From: an uncultured Coriobacteriales bacterium
Lineage (GTDB): Bacteria; Actinomycetota; Coriobacteriia; Coriobacteriales; Atopobiaceae
Direction: 5' to 3'
Assembly: GCA_947305035.1 (NCBI GenBank)
Contig: CAMZCV010000093.1
Location: 1 to 5,332, forward strand
Length of the DNA: 5,332 bases
Shown here: positions 1-5,332 of the stretch, one piece after another
Layout: each line of letters opens with the position of its first letter
How positions within the stretch are numbered: the stretch's first letter is position 1
The notes under the pieces: model-generated
What the model was told of the DNA's origin: nothing
Databases searched by the model: none
What the model saw: the letters and a program-made list of their open reading frames with translations, nothing else
Position numbers and translations under genes: made by a program

Positions 1-2
1 AT

Positions 3-560
3 CCCGGCGCACGCGTATACCTCGCCGGGACCCGCGCCTTCCACCGCGAGCTCGTGAGCTACGGCATCGACCTGGTGAACGACGAGCTGGGCCATACCGA
101 CGTGCGCGACGTGGACGTGGTGGTGCAGGGCTTCGACACCGAGCTCGTATACGAGAAGCTCGACCTCGCGTGCCATTTCCTGCGCCGCGGTGCAACCTTC
201 ATCGCCGCCAACCCCGACTGGGTGTGCCCCATGCCCGCCGACGAGGTGCTGCCCGACTGCGGCAGCATCTGCGCGCTGCTCACGGCTTCGTCGGGCGTCA
301 AGCCGTTCTACATCGGCAAGCCCAACCGCGCCATGATCGACGTCATCGCCAAGATGAAGGGCATTCCCAACGAGAAGATCTGCGCGGTGGGCGACCGCCT
401 CTACACCGATATCGCCGTCGCGCAGAATGCGGGCTCCGTCTCGGTGCTCGTGCTCTCGGGCGAGACCACGGCCCAGATGGTGGAGGAGGCCGAGCGCAAG
501 CCGGATTACGTGATGGCGGACGTTGCCGAGCTGCATCGGGTGCTCAAAGCGCACGCGTAG
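3..560 (+). CDS. NagD-like HAD-IIA phosphatase, 5' partial
   Basis: C-terminal 185 residues of a HAD-superfamily phosphatase whose frame is open to the left edge (first full codon at 3), so the true start is outside the window. The GTG at 54 is internal, because homologous-looking sequence (VYLAGTRAFHREL) lies in frame before it. Seen: cap-domain motif TFIAANPDW (198-224), the conserved lysine motif IGKPN (312-326), and the metal-binding motif IV GDRLYTDIA (390-416). The order and wording match the HAD-IIA group (NagD, AraL, 4-nitrophenyl-phosphatase/PLP phosphatase types), usually about 260-270 residues, so roughly 80 residues are missing. These include the nucleophile DxDG motif, which cannot be checked here. 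Family role: cytoplasmic Mg-dependent hydrolysis of small phosphate esters (sugar phosphates, nucleotides, pyridoxal phosphate). The substrate cannot be told from sequence. It is followed 14 bases later by thiN and is probably co-transcribed with it. Confidence 0.9.
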   Translation, partial: PGARVYLAGTRAFHRELVSYGIDLVNDELGHTDVRDVDVVVQGFDTELVYEKLDLACHFLRRGATFIAANPDWVCPMPADEVLPDCGSICALLTASSGVKPFYIGKPNRAMIDVIAKMKGIPNEKICAVGDRLYTDIAVAQNAGSVSVLVLSGETTAQMVEEAERKPDYVMADVAELHRVLKAHA

Positions 561-563
561 GAC

Positions 564-568
564 GGAGG
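564..568 (+). promoter_or_regulatory. Ribosome binding site of thiN
   Basis: GGAGG with 6 bases before the ATG at 575. This spacing favours that start over the in-frame ATG at 584, which would sit 15 bases away. The site lies in the 14-base gap after the upstream phosphatase stop, with no room for a separate promoter there. Confidence 0.8.
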
Positions 569-574
569 CCGCAT

Positions 575-1240
575 ATGTCTGCTATGAAAACGCTTATCAT
601 CGACGGCTCGCCCGAGCCGTCGTCGCCCGAGCTGGTGGCATGGCTCGCCGATGGCATGGATTACATCGTTGCGGTCGACCGTGGCGCAGTGACGTGCCGT
701 GCTGCGGGCGTTGTCCCCAACCTCTTCGTGGGCGACGAGGACTCAGCCGATCCCGATGCCGTTGCCTGGGCGAAATCCGTTGCGGGCGAGGATCTGTGGC
801 TTCCCGTGGAGAAGGACGACACCGACCTCTTCCATGTCATCGCGGCCGCGCGCGCCGAGGCGAAACGCCGCGGCGAGGTGTGCGATCTCACGCTCACGTG
901 CGCGACGGGCGGCCGCCCCGACCACGCGCTCGCGATCTATGGGCTGCTGATTGCGAACCGCGACCTCGGCCCCATAGTCATCGAGGACACCTTCGACCTC
1001 TCGATCCTCTCGCCCGAGGGCCTCGACTACTGGGAGCTTGACGAGCGCGAGATCGGCAAGACCTTCTCCGCGATCGCGCTGCTGCCTGGAACCGAGATCT
1101 CGATATGGGGTATGCGCTGGGAGCTCGAGGGCAAGGTTATGGAACCCCTCGACGATCTGGGCGTCTCGAACGTGGTCGTGGATGCGGACTCCGGGGTGAG
1201 ATGCGACGAGGGCTGCCTCGCGGCCTTCCTGTTCAAATAG
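575..1240 (+). CDS. thiN: Thiamine pyrophosphokinase
   Basis: 221-residue cytoplasmic enzyme that transfers pyrophosphate from ATP to thiamine to make thiamine diphosphate, the active cofactor. Length fits the family (about 210-220). Visible motifs in order: VAVDRGA (residues 32-38, family usually DGGA), VGDEDS (52-57, usually GDFDS), EKDDTDL (79-85, the KD-TD metal/ATP motif), TGGRPDHALA (111-120, the GGRxDH motif), then the C-terminal thiamine-binding beta domain with GMRWELEG (179-186) and SNVVVDADSG (198-207). Arg36 and Glu55 replace residues that are usually Gly and Phe, but the metal-binding acids D54, D56, D81 and D84 are kept, so activity is likely. It probably forms an operon with the upstream HAD phosphatase and converges on rpmB. 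No TPP riboswitch is seen before it, though the operon start is off the window. An inverted repeat covers codons 10-16. Confidence 0.93.
   Translation: MSAMKTLIIDGSPEPSSPELVAWLADGMDYIVAVDRGAVTCRAAGVVPNLFVGDEDSADPDAVAWAKSVAGEDLWLPVEKDDTDLFHVIAAARAEAKRRGEVCDLTLTCATGGRPDHALAIYGLLIANRDLGPIVIEDTFDLSILSPEGLDYWELDEREIGKTFSAIALLPGTEISIWGMRWELEGKVMEPLDDLGVSNVVVDADSGVRCDEGCLAAFLFK
601..622 (+). repeat. Perfect 10-bp inverted repeat in the start of thiN
   Basis: Arms CGACGGCTCG (601-610) and CGAGCCGTCG (613-622) are exact reverse complements separated by two cytosines. As RNA this would fold as a 9-bp GC-rich stem with a four-base loop, starting 26 bases after the A of the thiN start codon. It encodes D10 to S16 (DGSPEPS), a stretch not conserved in the family. 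No U-tract follows, so it is not an intrinsic terminator. It may be a translational brake, an operator or chance in GC-rich coding DNA. Confidence 0.6.
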
Positions 1241-1263
1241 GGGATAGCGCGTCAGATGCGGGC

Positions 1264-1283
1264 GAGGGTCTGCGGAAACCCTC
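1264..1283. repeat. Small inverted repeat downstream of thiN
   Basis: Arms GAGGGT (1264-1269) and ACCCTC (1278-1283) with an 8-base loop, 23 bases after the thiN stop and just before the stronger hairpin at 1291-1312. It could be a helper stem at the 3' end of the thiN transcript, or simply chance. The stem is only 6 bp. Confidence 0.3.
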
Positions 1284-1290
1284 AAGCAAC

Positions 1291-1312
1291 GAGGCCCTCC
1301 GAGGAGGGCCTT
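1291..1312. terminator. Probable bidirectional terminator between thiN and rpmB
   Basis: GGCCCTCC (1293-1300) pairs with GGAGGGCC (1303-1310). An A-T and a G-T pair extend the stem outward, and the closing pair opens to give a four-base CGAG loop. It lies 50 bases after the thiN stop and 24 bases after the rpmB stop on the other strand, where a shared terminator for convergent genes is expected. The following tracts are only modestly T-rich (TTCACGCTTCC rightwards, CGTTGCTTG leftwards), so termination efficiency is uncertain. Confidence 0.65.
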
Positions 1313-1336
1313 CACGCTTCCTGTTGGGGGAAAGGG

Positions 1337-1525
1337 TTAGGCGCGGACCAGGTCGCCCTTCTTGAGGCAGCGGGTGCACACGTTCTTCTTCTGGGGACGG
1401 CCGTCGACCAGCAGGGTGACGCGCTGGATGTTGGGACGGAACGAGCGGATGACGTGGCGCTGGGAGTGGGAGACGGAACGACCGGCAACGGTGTGCTTAC
1501 CGCAGATATCGCAAACCTGAGACAT
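1337..1525 (-). CDS. rpmB: 50S ribosomal protein L28
   Basis: 62-residue protein of the large ribosomal subunit, of usual L28 length. Typical features: an N-terminal VCDICGK with C5 and C8, a central SHSQRHVIRSFRPNIQRV segment (residues 19-36) and a C-terminal VCTRCLKKGDLV with C50 and C53. The two CxxC pairs make the zinc-binding (C+) form; bacteria under zinc limitation often carry a second cysteine-free copy, which is not in this window. The protein is strongly basic, as expected for an rRNA binder. The start is set by a GGAGGT site 7 bases upstream. It is transcribed alone leftwards from its own promoter, convergent with thiN and divergent from the ABC transporter genes. Confidence 0.97.
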   Translation of the reverse strand: MSQVCDICGKHTVAGRSVSHSQRHVIRSFRPNIQRVTLLVDGRPQKKNVCTRCLKKGDLVRA

Positions 1526-1532
1526 AACGTAG

Positions 1533-1538
1533 ACCTCC
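1533..1538 (-). promoter_or_regulatory. Ribosome binding site of rpmB
   Basis: On the minus strand GGAGGT lies 7 bases before the ATG (complement of 1523-1525). It is a near-consensus site, as expected for a ribosomal protein gene. Confidence 0.8.
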
Positions 1539-1544
1539 AGTTAC

Positions 1545-1562
1545 ATGGTGCATGGACACCAT
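1545..1562 (-). promoter_or_regulatory. Leader hairpin of rpmB
   Basis: Arms ATGGTG (1545-1550) and CACCAT (1557-1562) are exact reverse complements around a 6-base loop. In the rpmB transcript the stem would end 6 bases before the ribosome binding site. It sits inside a leader of roughly 50 bases predicted from the promoter. Such a position suits leader-mediated control of a ribosomal protein, but a 6-bp stem may also be chance. Confidence 0.4.
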
Positions 1563-1581
1563 ACAAAAGTACAGCTGGATT

Positions 1582-1610
1582 AATATAGCAACAGTGCGCA
1601 GCCGATGCAA
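1582..1610 (-). promoter_or_regulatory. Probable housekeeping promoter of rpmB
   Basis: On the minus strand: TTGCAT (-35, complement of 1605-1610), a 17-base spacer, and TATATT (-10, complement of 1582-1587) preceded by TGC, an extended -10. The -10 matches the sigma-70-type consensus at five of six bases; the -35 at only three, which the TG extension could offset. A run of six T on the same strand (complement of 1621-1626) lies upstream at about -47 to -52 and could act as an UP element. Transcription would start near 1575, giving a leader of about 50 bases. Confidence 0.65.
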
Positions 1611-1625
1611 GGCAAATCACAAAAA

Positions 1626-1648
1626 AGCGCGTTCCCAGCACGTGCGCT
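1626..1648. promoter_or_regulatory. Possible operator: nested inverted repeats before the ABC genes
   Basis: An outer inverted repeat AGCGC (1626-1630) / GCGCT (1644-1648) flanks an 8-bp palindrome GCACGTGC (1638-1645), whose right half overlaps the outer arm. It lies in the AT-richer intergenic DNA, upstream of the rpmB -35 and 70 bases before the first ABC gene, where a repressor of the transporter could bind. No regulator gene is in view and the arms are short, so this is weak. Confidence 0.25.
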
Positions 1649-1706
1649 CCTCAAGCTTGTGCAAAGATAGTACACGTCTGCGACTGGTTGGCAAGCCCTC
1701 GGCGAT

Positions 1707-1713
1707 GGGAAGG
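1707..1713 (+). promoter_or_regulatory. Ribosome binding site of the first ABC gene
   Basis: GGGAAGG, 4 bases before the ATG at 1718. It decides the start: an in-frame TTG at 1688 would add ten residues but has no purine-rich site in front of it and the added residues do not look like transporter sequence. Confidence 0.6.
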
Positions 1714-1717
1714 CGGG

Positions 1718-3796
1718 ATGAGCGTCCTCAGATTCCTGAAGAAGCACCTCGGCGCCTTTGCGCTGGTGTGCCTGCTGCTCGCCGTCCAGGCCGTCTCAGA
1801 GCTCGCGTTGCCGCAGATGATGAGCGATATCGTCGATGTCGGCATCGGCCAGCGGGGCATCCCCTCCGCGGTGTTCTCGCACGTGCGCGTCCAGACCCTT
1901 GCCGACCTCGAAGCCCAGCTCGACCCAGACGAGGTGGCCCTCATCGAGTCGTTCTACACCCCGGCCAATGCGAGCGGCGTGCGCACGTTCGAGGGCGATC
2001 CTTCGGCGAGAAACGCATCATCCGAGCTGGCACGGGTGCTTGCCCGGGCCATCGCACTCCAGACCGGGGCGGCGGACGACGCCCTTGCGTCGCAACGCGC
2101 CGTGGCCTTCGTGCGCACCGAGTACGAGCAGCTCGGCCTCGACCTCGAGGACATCCGCCGCTCATACCTCATCTCCATGAGCGCCAGCATGTTCGCCTAC
2201 TGCGCCGTCGCGCTCGCCGCAGCCGTCCTGCTCGGATTCGTCGCCGCGCGCACGGGCGCCATCATCGGCCGCGACACGCGCGAGGACCTCTTCGCCAAGG
2301 TGATGCGCTTCTCGCCCGCGGAGGTGAACAGGTTCTCCCAGGCCTCGCTCATCACGCGCTGCACCAACGACGTCTCGCAGGTGTCCATGTCGGTGATGAT
2401 GCTCATGCGCATGGTCCTGCTCGCCCCCATCATGGGCATCGTCGCCATCACCAAGGTGCTTGCGCAGCCCTCGGGCCTCGGATTCATCATCATCGCCGCG
2501 GTGCTGATGCTGCTCGGCCTGCTCGTGGTCGCCTTCATCGTGGTGGTTCCCAAGTTCGAGCTCATGCAGTCGCTCATCGACCGCGTGAACCTCATGAGCC
2601 GCCAGATGCTCGAGGGCATCATGCCCGTCCGTGCCTTCGGCAGGGAGTCGTACGAGGAGGAACGCTTCGACGGCGCCTCCGTCGAGCTCAGGAACACGCA
2701 GCTCTTCACGGGGCATGCCATCGCCCTCATCATGCCCTTCATCCAGATCATCCTGAACGCCGCCACGGTGGCGATCGTGTGGTTCGGCGCCGACCTCGTC
2801 GGCGCGGGAGCCATGCAGGTGGGCGACGTCATGGCGTACAGCGCCTATGCCATGCAGATCGTCATGAGCTTCATGATGCTCGCCATGGTGGCCATCATGA
2901 TGCCGCGTGCCAAGGTGGCCGCCGACCGCGTGATCGAGGTGCTCGAGTGCCCGCTTACCATCGTCGATCCCGAGAACCCGCAAGCTCCGGCGCAGGACGG
3001 ACCGCGCGGCAGCCTCGTCTTCGATGACGTCTCGTTCCGCTATCCCGATGCGGATGCAGACGTCATCGGCCACGTGAGCTTCACGCTCGACGCCGGGCAG
3101 GTGCTGGGCATCGTGGGGTCGACGGGATCGGGCAAGTCGACGCTCGTCAACCTCATCCCGCGCCTGTACGACGTCACAGGAGGGTCCGCGCTCGTGGACG
3201 GCGTGGACGTGCGCTCGATGGCCCTCGACGACCTCCGCAGCCGCATCGGCTATGTGCCCCAGACCGCGCGCCTGTTCTCGGGTACCGTCGCGAGCAACGT
3301 CGCCTACGGCTGCGACGATCCCGATGAGGCCGGCATCGACCGCGCGCTCGAGATCGCCCAGGCGTCGGAGTTCGTCGATGCGCTTGAGAAGGGCGCGGAT
3401 TCCCCCACGGCCCAGGGCGGCTCGAACTTCTCGGGCGGCCAGCGCCAGCGCCTCTCCATCGCCCGCGCCGTCGCAATAGACCCCGAGATCCTCGTCCTCG
3501 ACGATTCGTTCTCCGCGCTCGACTACGCAACCGACGCGCGCCTGCGCCGTGCGCTCGCCCATGAGATGGACGGCACGGCGGTCGTCGTGGTCGCCCAGCG
3601 CGTCGCCACGGTCATGCACGCAGACAAGATCCTCGTGCTCGACGGAGGAGCCGTCGTGGGCTACGGCACGCACGCCGAGCTGCTCGCAACCTGCGAGGCA
3701 TACCGCGAGATCGCCACGTCGCAGCTCTCCGCCGCAGAGCTCGGCCTCTCCCAGGCCGTGCCAGCCTTCACCATCGTGGAAGGGGGCGATGCCTGA
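1718..3796 (+). CDS. Heterodimeric ABC exporter subunit, degenerate ATPase site, large extracellular loop
   Basis: 692-residue half-transporter: membrane domain first, ATPase domain second (COG1132/MdlB type; TM287, LmrC and BmrC are relatives by motif). Likely helices: TM1 about 12-34, TM2 156-178, TM3 226-247, TM4 255-280, TM5 335-360, TM6 369-398. TM1 and TM2 are separated by about 115 mostly charged residues, predicted outside the cell; this accounts for the excess over the usual ~580 length. ATPase motifs: aromatic Y442 (A-loop), Walker A GSTGSGKST (467-475), Q-loop Q515, signature FSGGQ (571-575), Walker B ILVLDD with D596 where the catalytic Glu belongs, D-loop SALD (599-602), and Q627 in place of the switch His. 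It can bind ATP but should hydrolyse poorly alone. Its partner is the next gene, whose start overlaps this stop by one base. Substrate unknown: drug, lipid or peptide export are all possible. I found no convincing promoter upstream. Confidence 0.93.
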   Translation: MSVLRFLKKHLGAFALVCLLLAVQAVSELALPQMMSDIVDVGIGQRGIPSAVFSHVRVQTLADLEAQLDPDEVALIESFYTPANASGVRTFEGDPSARNASSELARVLARAIALQTGAADDALASQRAVAFVRTEYEQLGLDLEDIRRSYLISMSASMFAYCAVALAAAVLLGFVAARTGAIIGRDTREDLFAKVMRFSPAEVNRFSQASLITRCTNDVSQVSMSVMMLMRMVLLAPIMGIVAITKVLAQPSGLGFIIIAAVLMLLGLLVVAFIVVVPKFELMQSLIDRVNLMSRQMLEGIMPVRAFGRESYEEERFDGASVELRNTQLFTGHAIALIMPFIQIILNAATVAIVWFGADLVGAGAMQVGDVMAYSAYAMQIVMSFMMLAMVAIMMPRAKVAADRVIEVLECPLTIVDPENPQAPAQDGPRGSLVFDDVSFRYPDADADVIGHVSFTLDAGQVLGIVGSTGSGKSTLVNLIPRLYDVTGGSALVDGVDVRSMALDDLRSRIGYVPQTARLFSGTVASNVAYGCDDPDEAGIDRALEIAQASEFVDALEKGADSPTAQGGSNFSGGQRQRLSIARAVAIDPEILVLDDSFSALDYATDARLRRALAHEMDGTAVVVVAQRVATVMHADKILVLDGGAVVGYGTHAELLATCEAYREIATSQLSAAELGLSQAVPAFTIVEGGDA
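3778..3786 (+). promoter_or_regulatory. Ribosome binding site of the second ABC gene
   Basis: GGAAGGGGG inside the last codons of the first ABC gene, 9 bases before the ATG at 3796. Together with the one-base TGATG overlap it points to translational coupling, which helps make the two subunits in equal amounts. Confidence 0.6.
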
Positions 3797-5332
3797 TGCC
3801 GCCGCGTGGAGGGGGCCCGCGCTTCGCGCAGACCGTCGACAAGCCCAAGAACTCCAAGGGCACGTTCCTCAAGCTCCTCGACTATGCCGGCGAGCACCGC
3901 CTTGCCATGGCGTTCGCCGTCATCGCGAGCGTCGTGACGGTGATCATCTCCGTCATCGGGCCCAAGATGGCGGGTGAGGCCACGACGGCGCTCTTCGAGG
4001 GCGCCACCGCCAGGATCTCCGGCACGGGTGATATCGACTTCGCCCGCATCCGCTCCATCCTCGTGACCCTCATGGGCATCTACCTCGTCTCCGCTGCGGC
4101 GAGCCTCGTCCAGTCCTGGATGATGGCCACGGTCACGCAGAAGCTCTCGTACCGCATGCGCAAGCAGGTCGCCGAGAAGATCAGCACCATCGAGCTCTCG
4201 TACTTCTCGGAGGAGGGGAACTCCATCGGCGATGTGCTCTCCCGCATCACCAACGACGTCGACATCGTCGCCCAGTCGCTCAACCAGAGCATCACGCAGG
4301 TCATCGCCTCGATCGTGCAGATCATCGGCATCCTCGTGATGATGCTCACCATCTCGCTTCCGCTCACGCTGGTGGTGCTCGCAACCGTGCCGCTCTCGCT
4401 CGTCATCGTCATGCGCATCGTCAAGGTATCGCAGCGTTACTTCAAGCTCAGCGCCGATACCCTCGGCGCCGTCAACGGCATCATCGAGGAGGATTTCTCC
4501 GGCCAGGAGATCATCCAGGTCTTCAACCGCTCCGAGCAGGCGGTCGACGGGTTCTGCGTCAAGAACGACGAGCTCTACGACGCCTCGCTCAAGAGCCAGT
4601 TCCTCTCGGGCCTCATGATGCCGCTCATGGGCTTCGTGGGCAACCTCGGCTACGTCGCCGTGGTGGTCGTGGGAGGCGCGCTTGTGGCGGGCGGCTCGCT
4701 CGCGCTGGGCGACGTGCAGGCGTTCGTGGTCTACGTGCGCAACTTCACGGGCCCCATCCGCCAGTTCGCCGGCATCTCCAATGCCATCCAGCAGATGCTC
4801 GCCTCTGCCGAGCGCGTCTTCGAGTTCCTCGAGGCCGACCCAGAGCCGGACACGTCGGTTCCCGGCGTCCAGCTCGCAGACGAGGAGGGCGCCGTCAGGT
4901 TCGACCACGTGCGTTTCGGCTACACGCCCGACAAGACCATCATCCACGATTTCACGCTCGACGTCGCCCCCGGCCAGCGTGTCGCCATCGTCGGACCCAC
5001 CGGGGCGGGGAAGACCACCATGGTCAAGCTCCTCATGCGCTTCTACGACGTGGATGACGGCGCCATCTACGTGGGGGAGCACGACATCCGCACCCTCGAG
5101 CGCGCGGACCTGCGCAACAACTTCGCCATGGTGCTCCAGGAGACATGGCTCTTCCAGGGTACCATCGCGGAGAACCTGCGCTTCGGCAAGCTCGACGCCA
5201 CCGACGATGAGGTGCATACCGCCGCCAAGATGGCCTACTGCGACCAGTTCGTGAAGACGCTTCCCGGCGGCTACGATTTCGAGATCAACGAGACCGCCAC
5301 CAACCTCTCACAGGGCCAGAGGCAGCTCCTCA
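3796..5332 (+). CDS. Heterodimeric ABC exporter subunit, LSQGQ signature, 3' partial
   Basis: First 512 residues of the partner half-transporter, running off the right edge (relatives are about 600 long, so roughly 90-100 residues are missing). A cytoplasmic Gly/Pro/Arg-rich tail (1-20) with the KPKNSKGT segment precedes TM1 (about 36-56). TM2 lies at about 87-109, TM3/TM4 at about 162-205 and TM5/TM6 at about 270-320. The TM1-TM2 loop is short, about 30 residues, unlike the first subunit. ATPase motifs: Y376 (A-loop), Walker A GPTGAGKTT (400-408, K406), Q-loop Q448, signature LSQGQ (504-508) with Gln for the first Gly. This substitution is known from TM288-type subunits and places the defect in the same composite site as the first subunit's D596/Q627. 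Walker B Glu and the switch His lie beyond the window and are predicted to be canonical. Start chosen from the coupled ATG overlapping the previous stop. Confidence 0.92.
   Translation, partial: MPPRGGGPRFAQTVDKPKNSKGTFLKLLDYAGEHRLAMAFAVIASVVTVIISVIGPKMAGEATTALFEGATARISGTGDIDFARIRSILVTLMGIYLVSAAASLVQSWMMATVTQKLSYRMRKQVAEKISTIELSYFSEEGNSIGDVLSRITNDVDIVAQSLNQSITQVIASIVQIIGILVMMLTISLPLTLVVLATVPLSLVIVMRIVKVSQRYFKLSADTLGAVNGIIEEDFSGQEIIQVFNRSEQAVDGFCVKNDELYDASLKSQFLSGLMMPLMGFVGNLGYVAVVVVGGALVAGGSLALGDVQAFVVYVRNFTGPIRQFAGISNAIQQMLASAERVFEFLEADPEPDTSVPGVQLADEEGAVRFDHVRFGYTPDKTIIHDFTLDVAPGQRVAIVGPTGAGKTTMVKLLMRFYDVDDGAIYVGEHDIRTLERADLRNNFAMVLQETWLFQGTIAENLRFGKLDATDDEVHTAAKMAYCDQFVKTLPGGYDFEINETATNLSQGQRQLL

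Noticed and set aside
54..56. GTG at 54 as the true start of the HAD gene
   Set aside because: Family-like sequence continues in frame back to the window edge and the protein would lack its nucleophile domain; the gene is simply cut by the edge.
907..918. 12-bp palindrome GGGCGGCCGCCC in thiN
   Set aside because: It encodes the conserved GGRP of the active-site motif with GC-rich codons, so the protein explains it.
743..1315. Minus-strand frame opposite thiN
   Set aside because: No motif or ribosome binding site; the plus-strand thiN motifs explain the region.
1553..1586. Possible rightward promoter (TGGACA with TAATAT)
   Set aside because: The spacer would be 22 bases, too long for a normal promoter, and the AT-rich hexamer is better explained by the leftward rpmB promoter.
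1666..1671. GATAGT as a -10 for the first ABC gene
   Set aside because: Only four of six consensus bases and no acceptable -35 at 16-18 bases upstream.
1688..1717. TTG at 1688 as start of the first ABC gene
   Set aside because: The ATG at 1718 has a purine-rich site at the right distance and gives an N-terminus typical of the family.
1552..3027. Plus-strand frame starting in the intergenic region and overlapping the first ABC gene
   Set aside because: Arg/His/Pro-rich translation typical of an out-of-frame shadow; the overlapping frame carries all the ABC motifs.
2162..3673. Long minus-strand reading frame (about 500 codons) opposite the first ABC gene
   Set aside because: It mirrors the codon pattern of the ABC gene, is His/Asp/Glu/Arg-rich without a recognisable domain and has no ribosome binding site. 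It is the usual antisense shadow in GC-rich DNA.
3661..5217. Long minus-strand reading frame opposite the second ABC gene
   Set aside because: Same reason: low-complexity His/Asp/Glu-rich translation with no domain, fully covered by a clear ABC gene on the plus strand.

Overview
The window comes from a GC-rich bacterial chromosome with tightly packed genes, C/G-ending codons and Shine-Dalgarno starts. The protein families and overall look fit a high-GC gut actinobacterium of the Coriobacteriia type (Collinsella/Olsenella-like). That placement is inferred from composition and protein style, not from a database search. No phage, insertion sequence, tRNA, rRNA or CRISPR array is visible.

Region 1 (1-1240, + strand): a small metabolic operon. 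It starts with the C-terminal two thirds of a NagD-like HAD-IIA phosphatase cut by the left edge. Fourteen bases later comes thiN, thiamine pyrophosphokinase, which has two unusual residues in otherwise conserved motifs and a perfect 10-bp inverted repeat inside its first codons.

Region 2 (1241-1717): thiN and rpmB (ribosomal protein L28, - strand, zinc-binding four-cysteine form) converge on a shared GC-rich hairpin that probably terminates in both directions. The rpmB leader, read leftwards, has a good extended -10 promoter, a short hairpin just before the ribosome binding site, and a T-tract upstream of the -35. The 192-base gap between rpmB and the first transporter gene is the most AT-rich part of the window.

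Region 3 (1718-5332, + strand): two consecutive ABC half-transporters whose stop and start codons share one base. Each has an N-terminal six-helix membrane domain and a C-terminal ATPase domain. The first has a degenerate ATPase core (Asp for the catalytic Glu, Gln for the switch His) but a good signature. The second has an intact Walker A but an LSQGQ signature. These defects are complementary, which is the hallmark of a heterodimeric type IV exporter of the TM287/288, LmrCD, BmrCD group. The first subunit also has a loop of about 115 residues between TM1 and TM2, predicted to lie outside the cell. The second gene runs off the right edge just after its signature motif.

All four complete or partial families are known. 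I see no clear undescribed system. The points most worth checking are the extracellular insert on the degenerate ABC subunit, the hairpin in the start of thiN, the changed thiN motifs and the rpmB leader hairpin.
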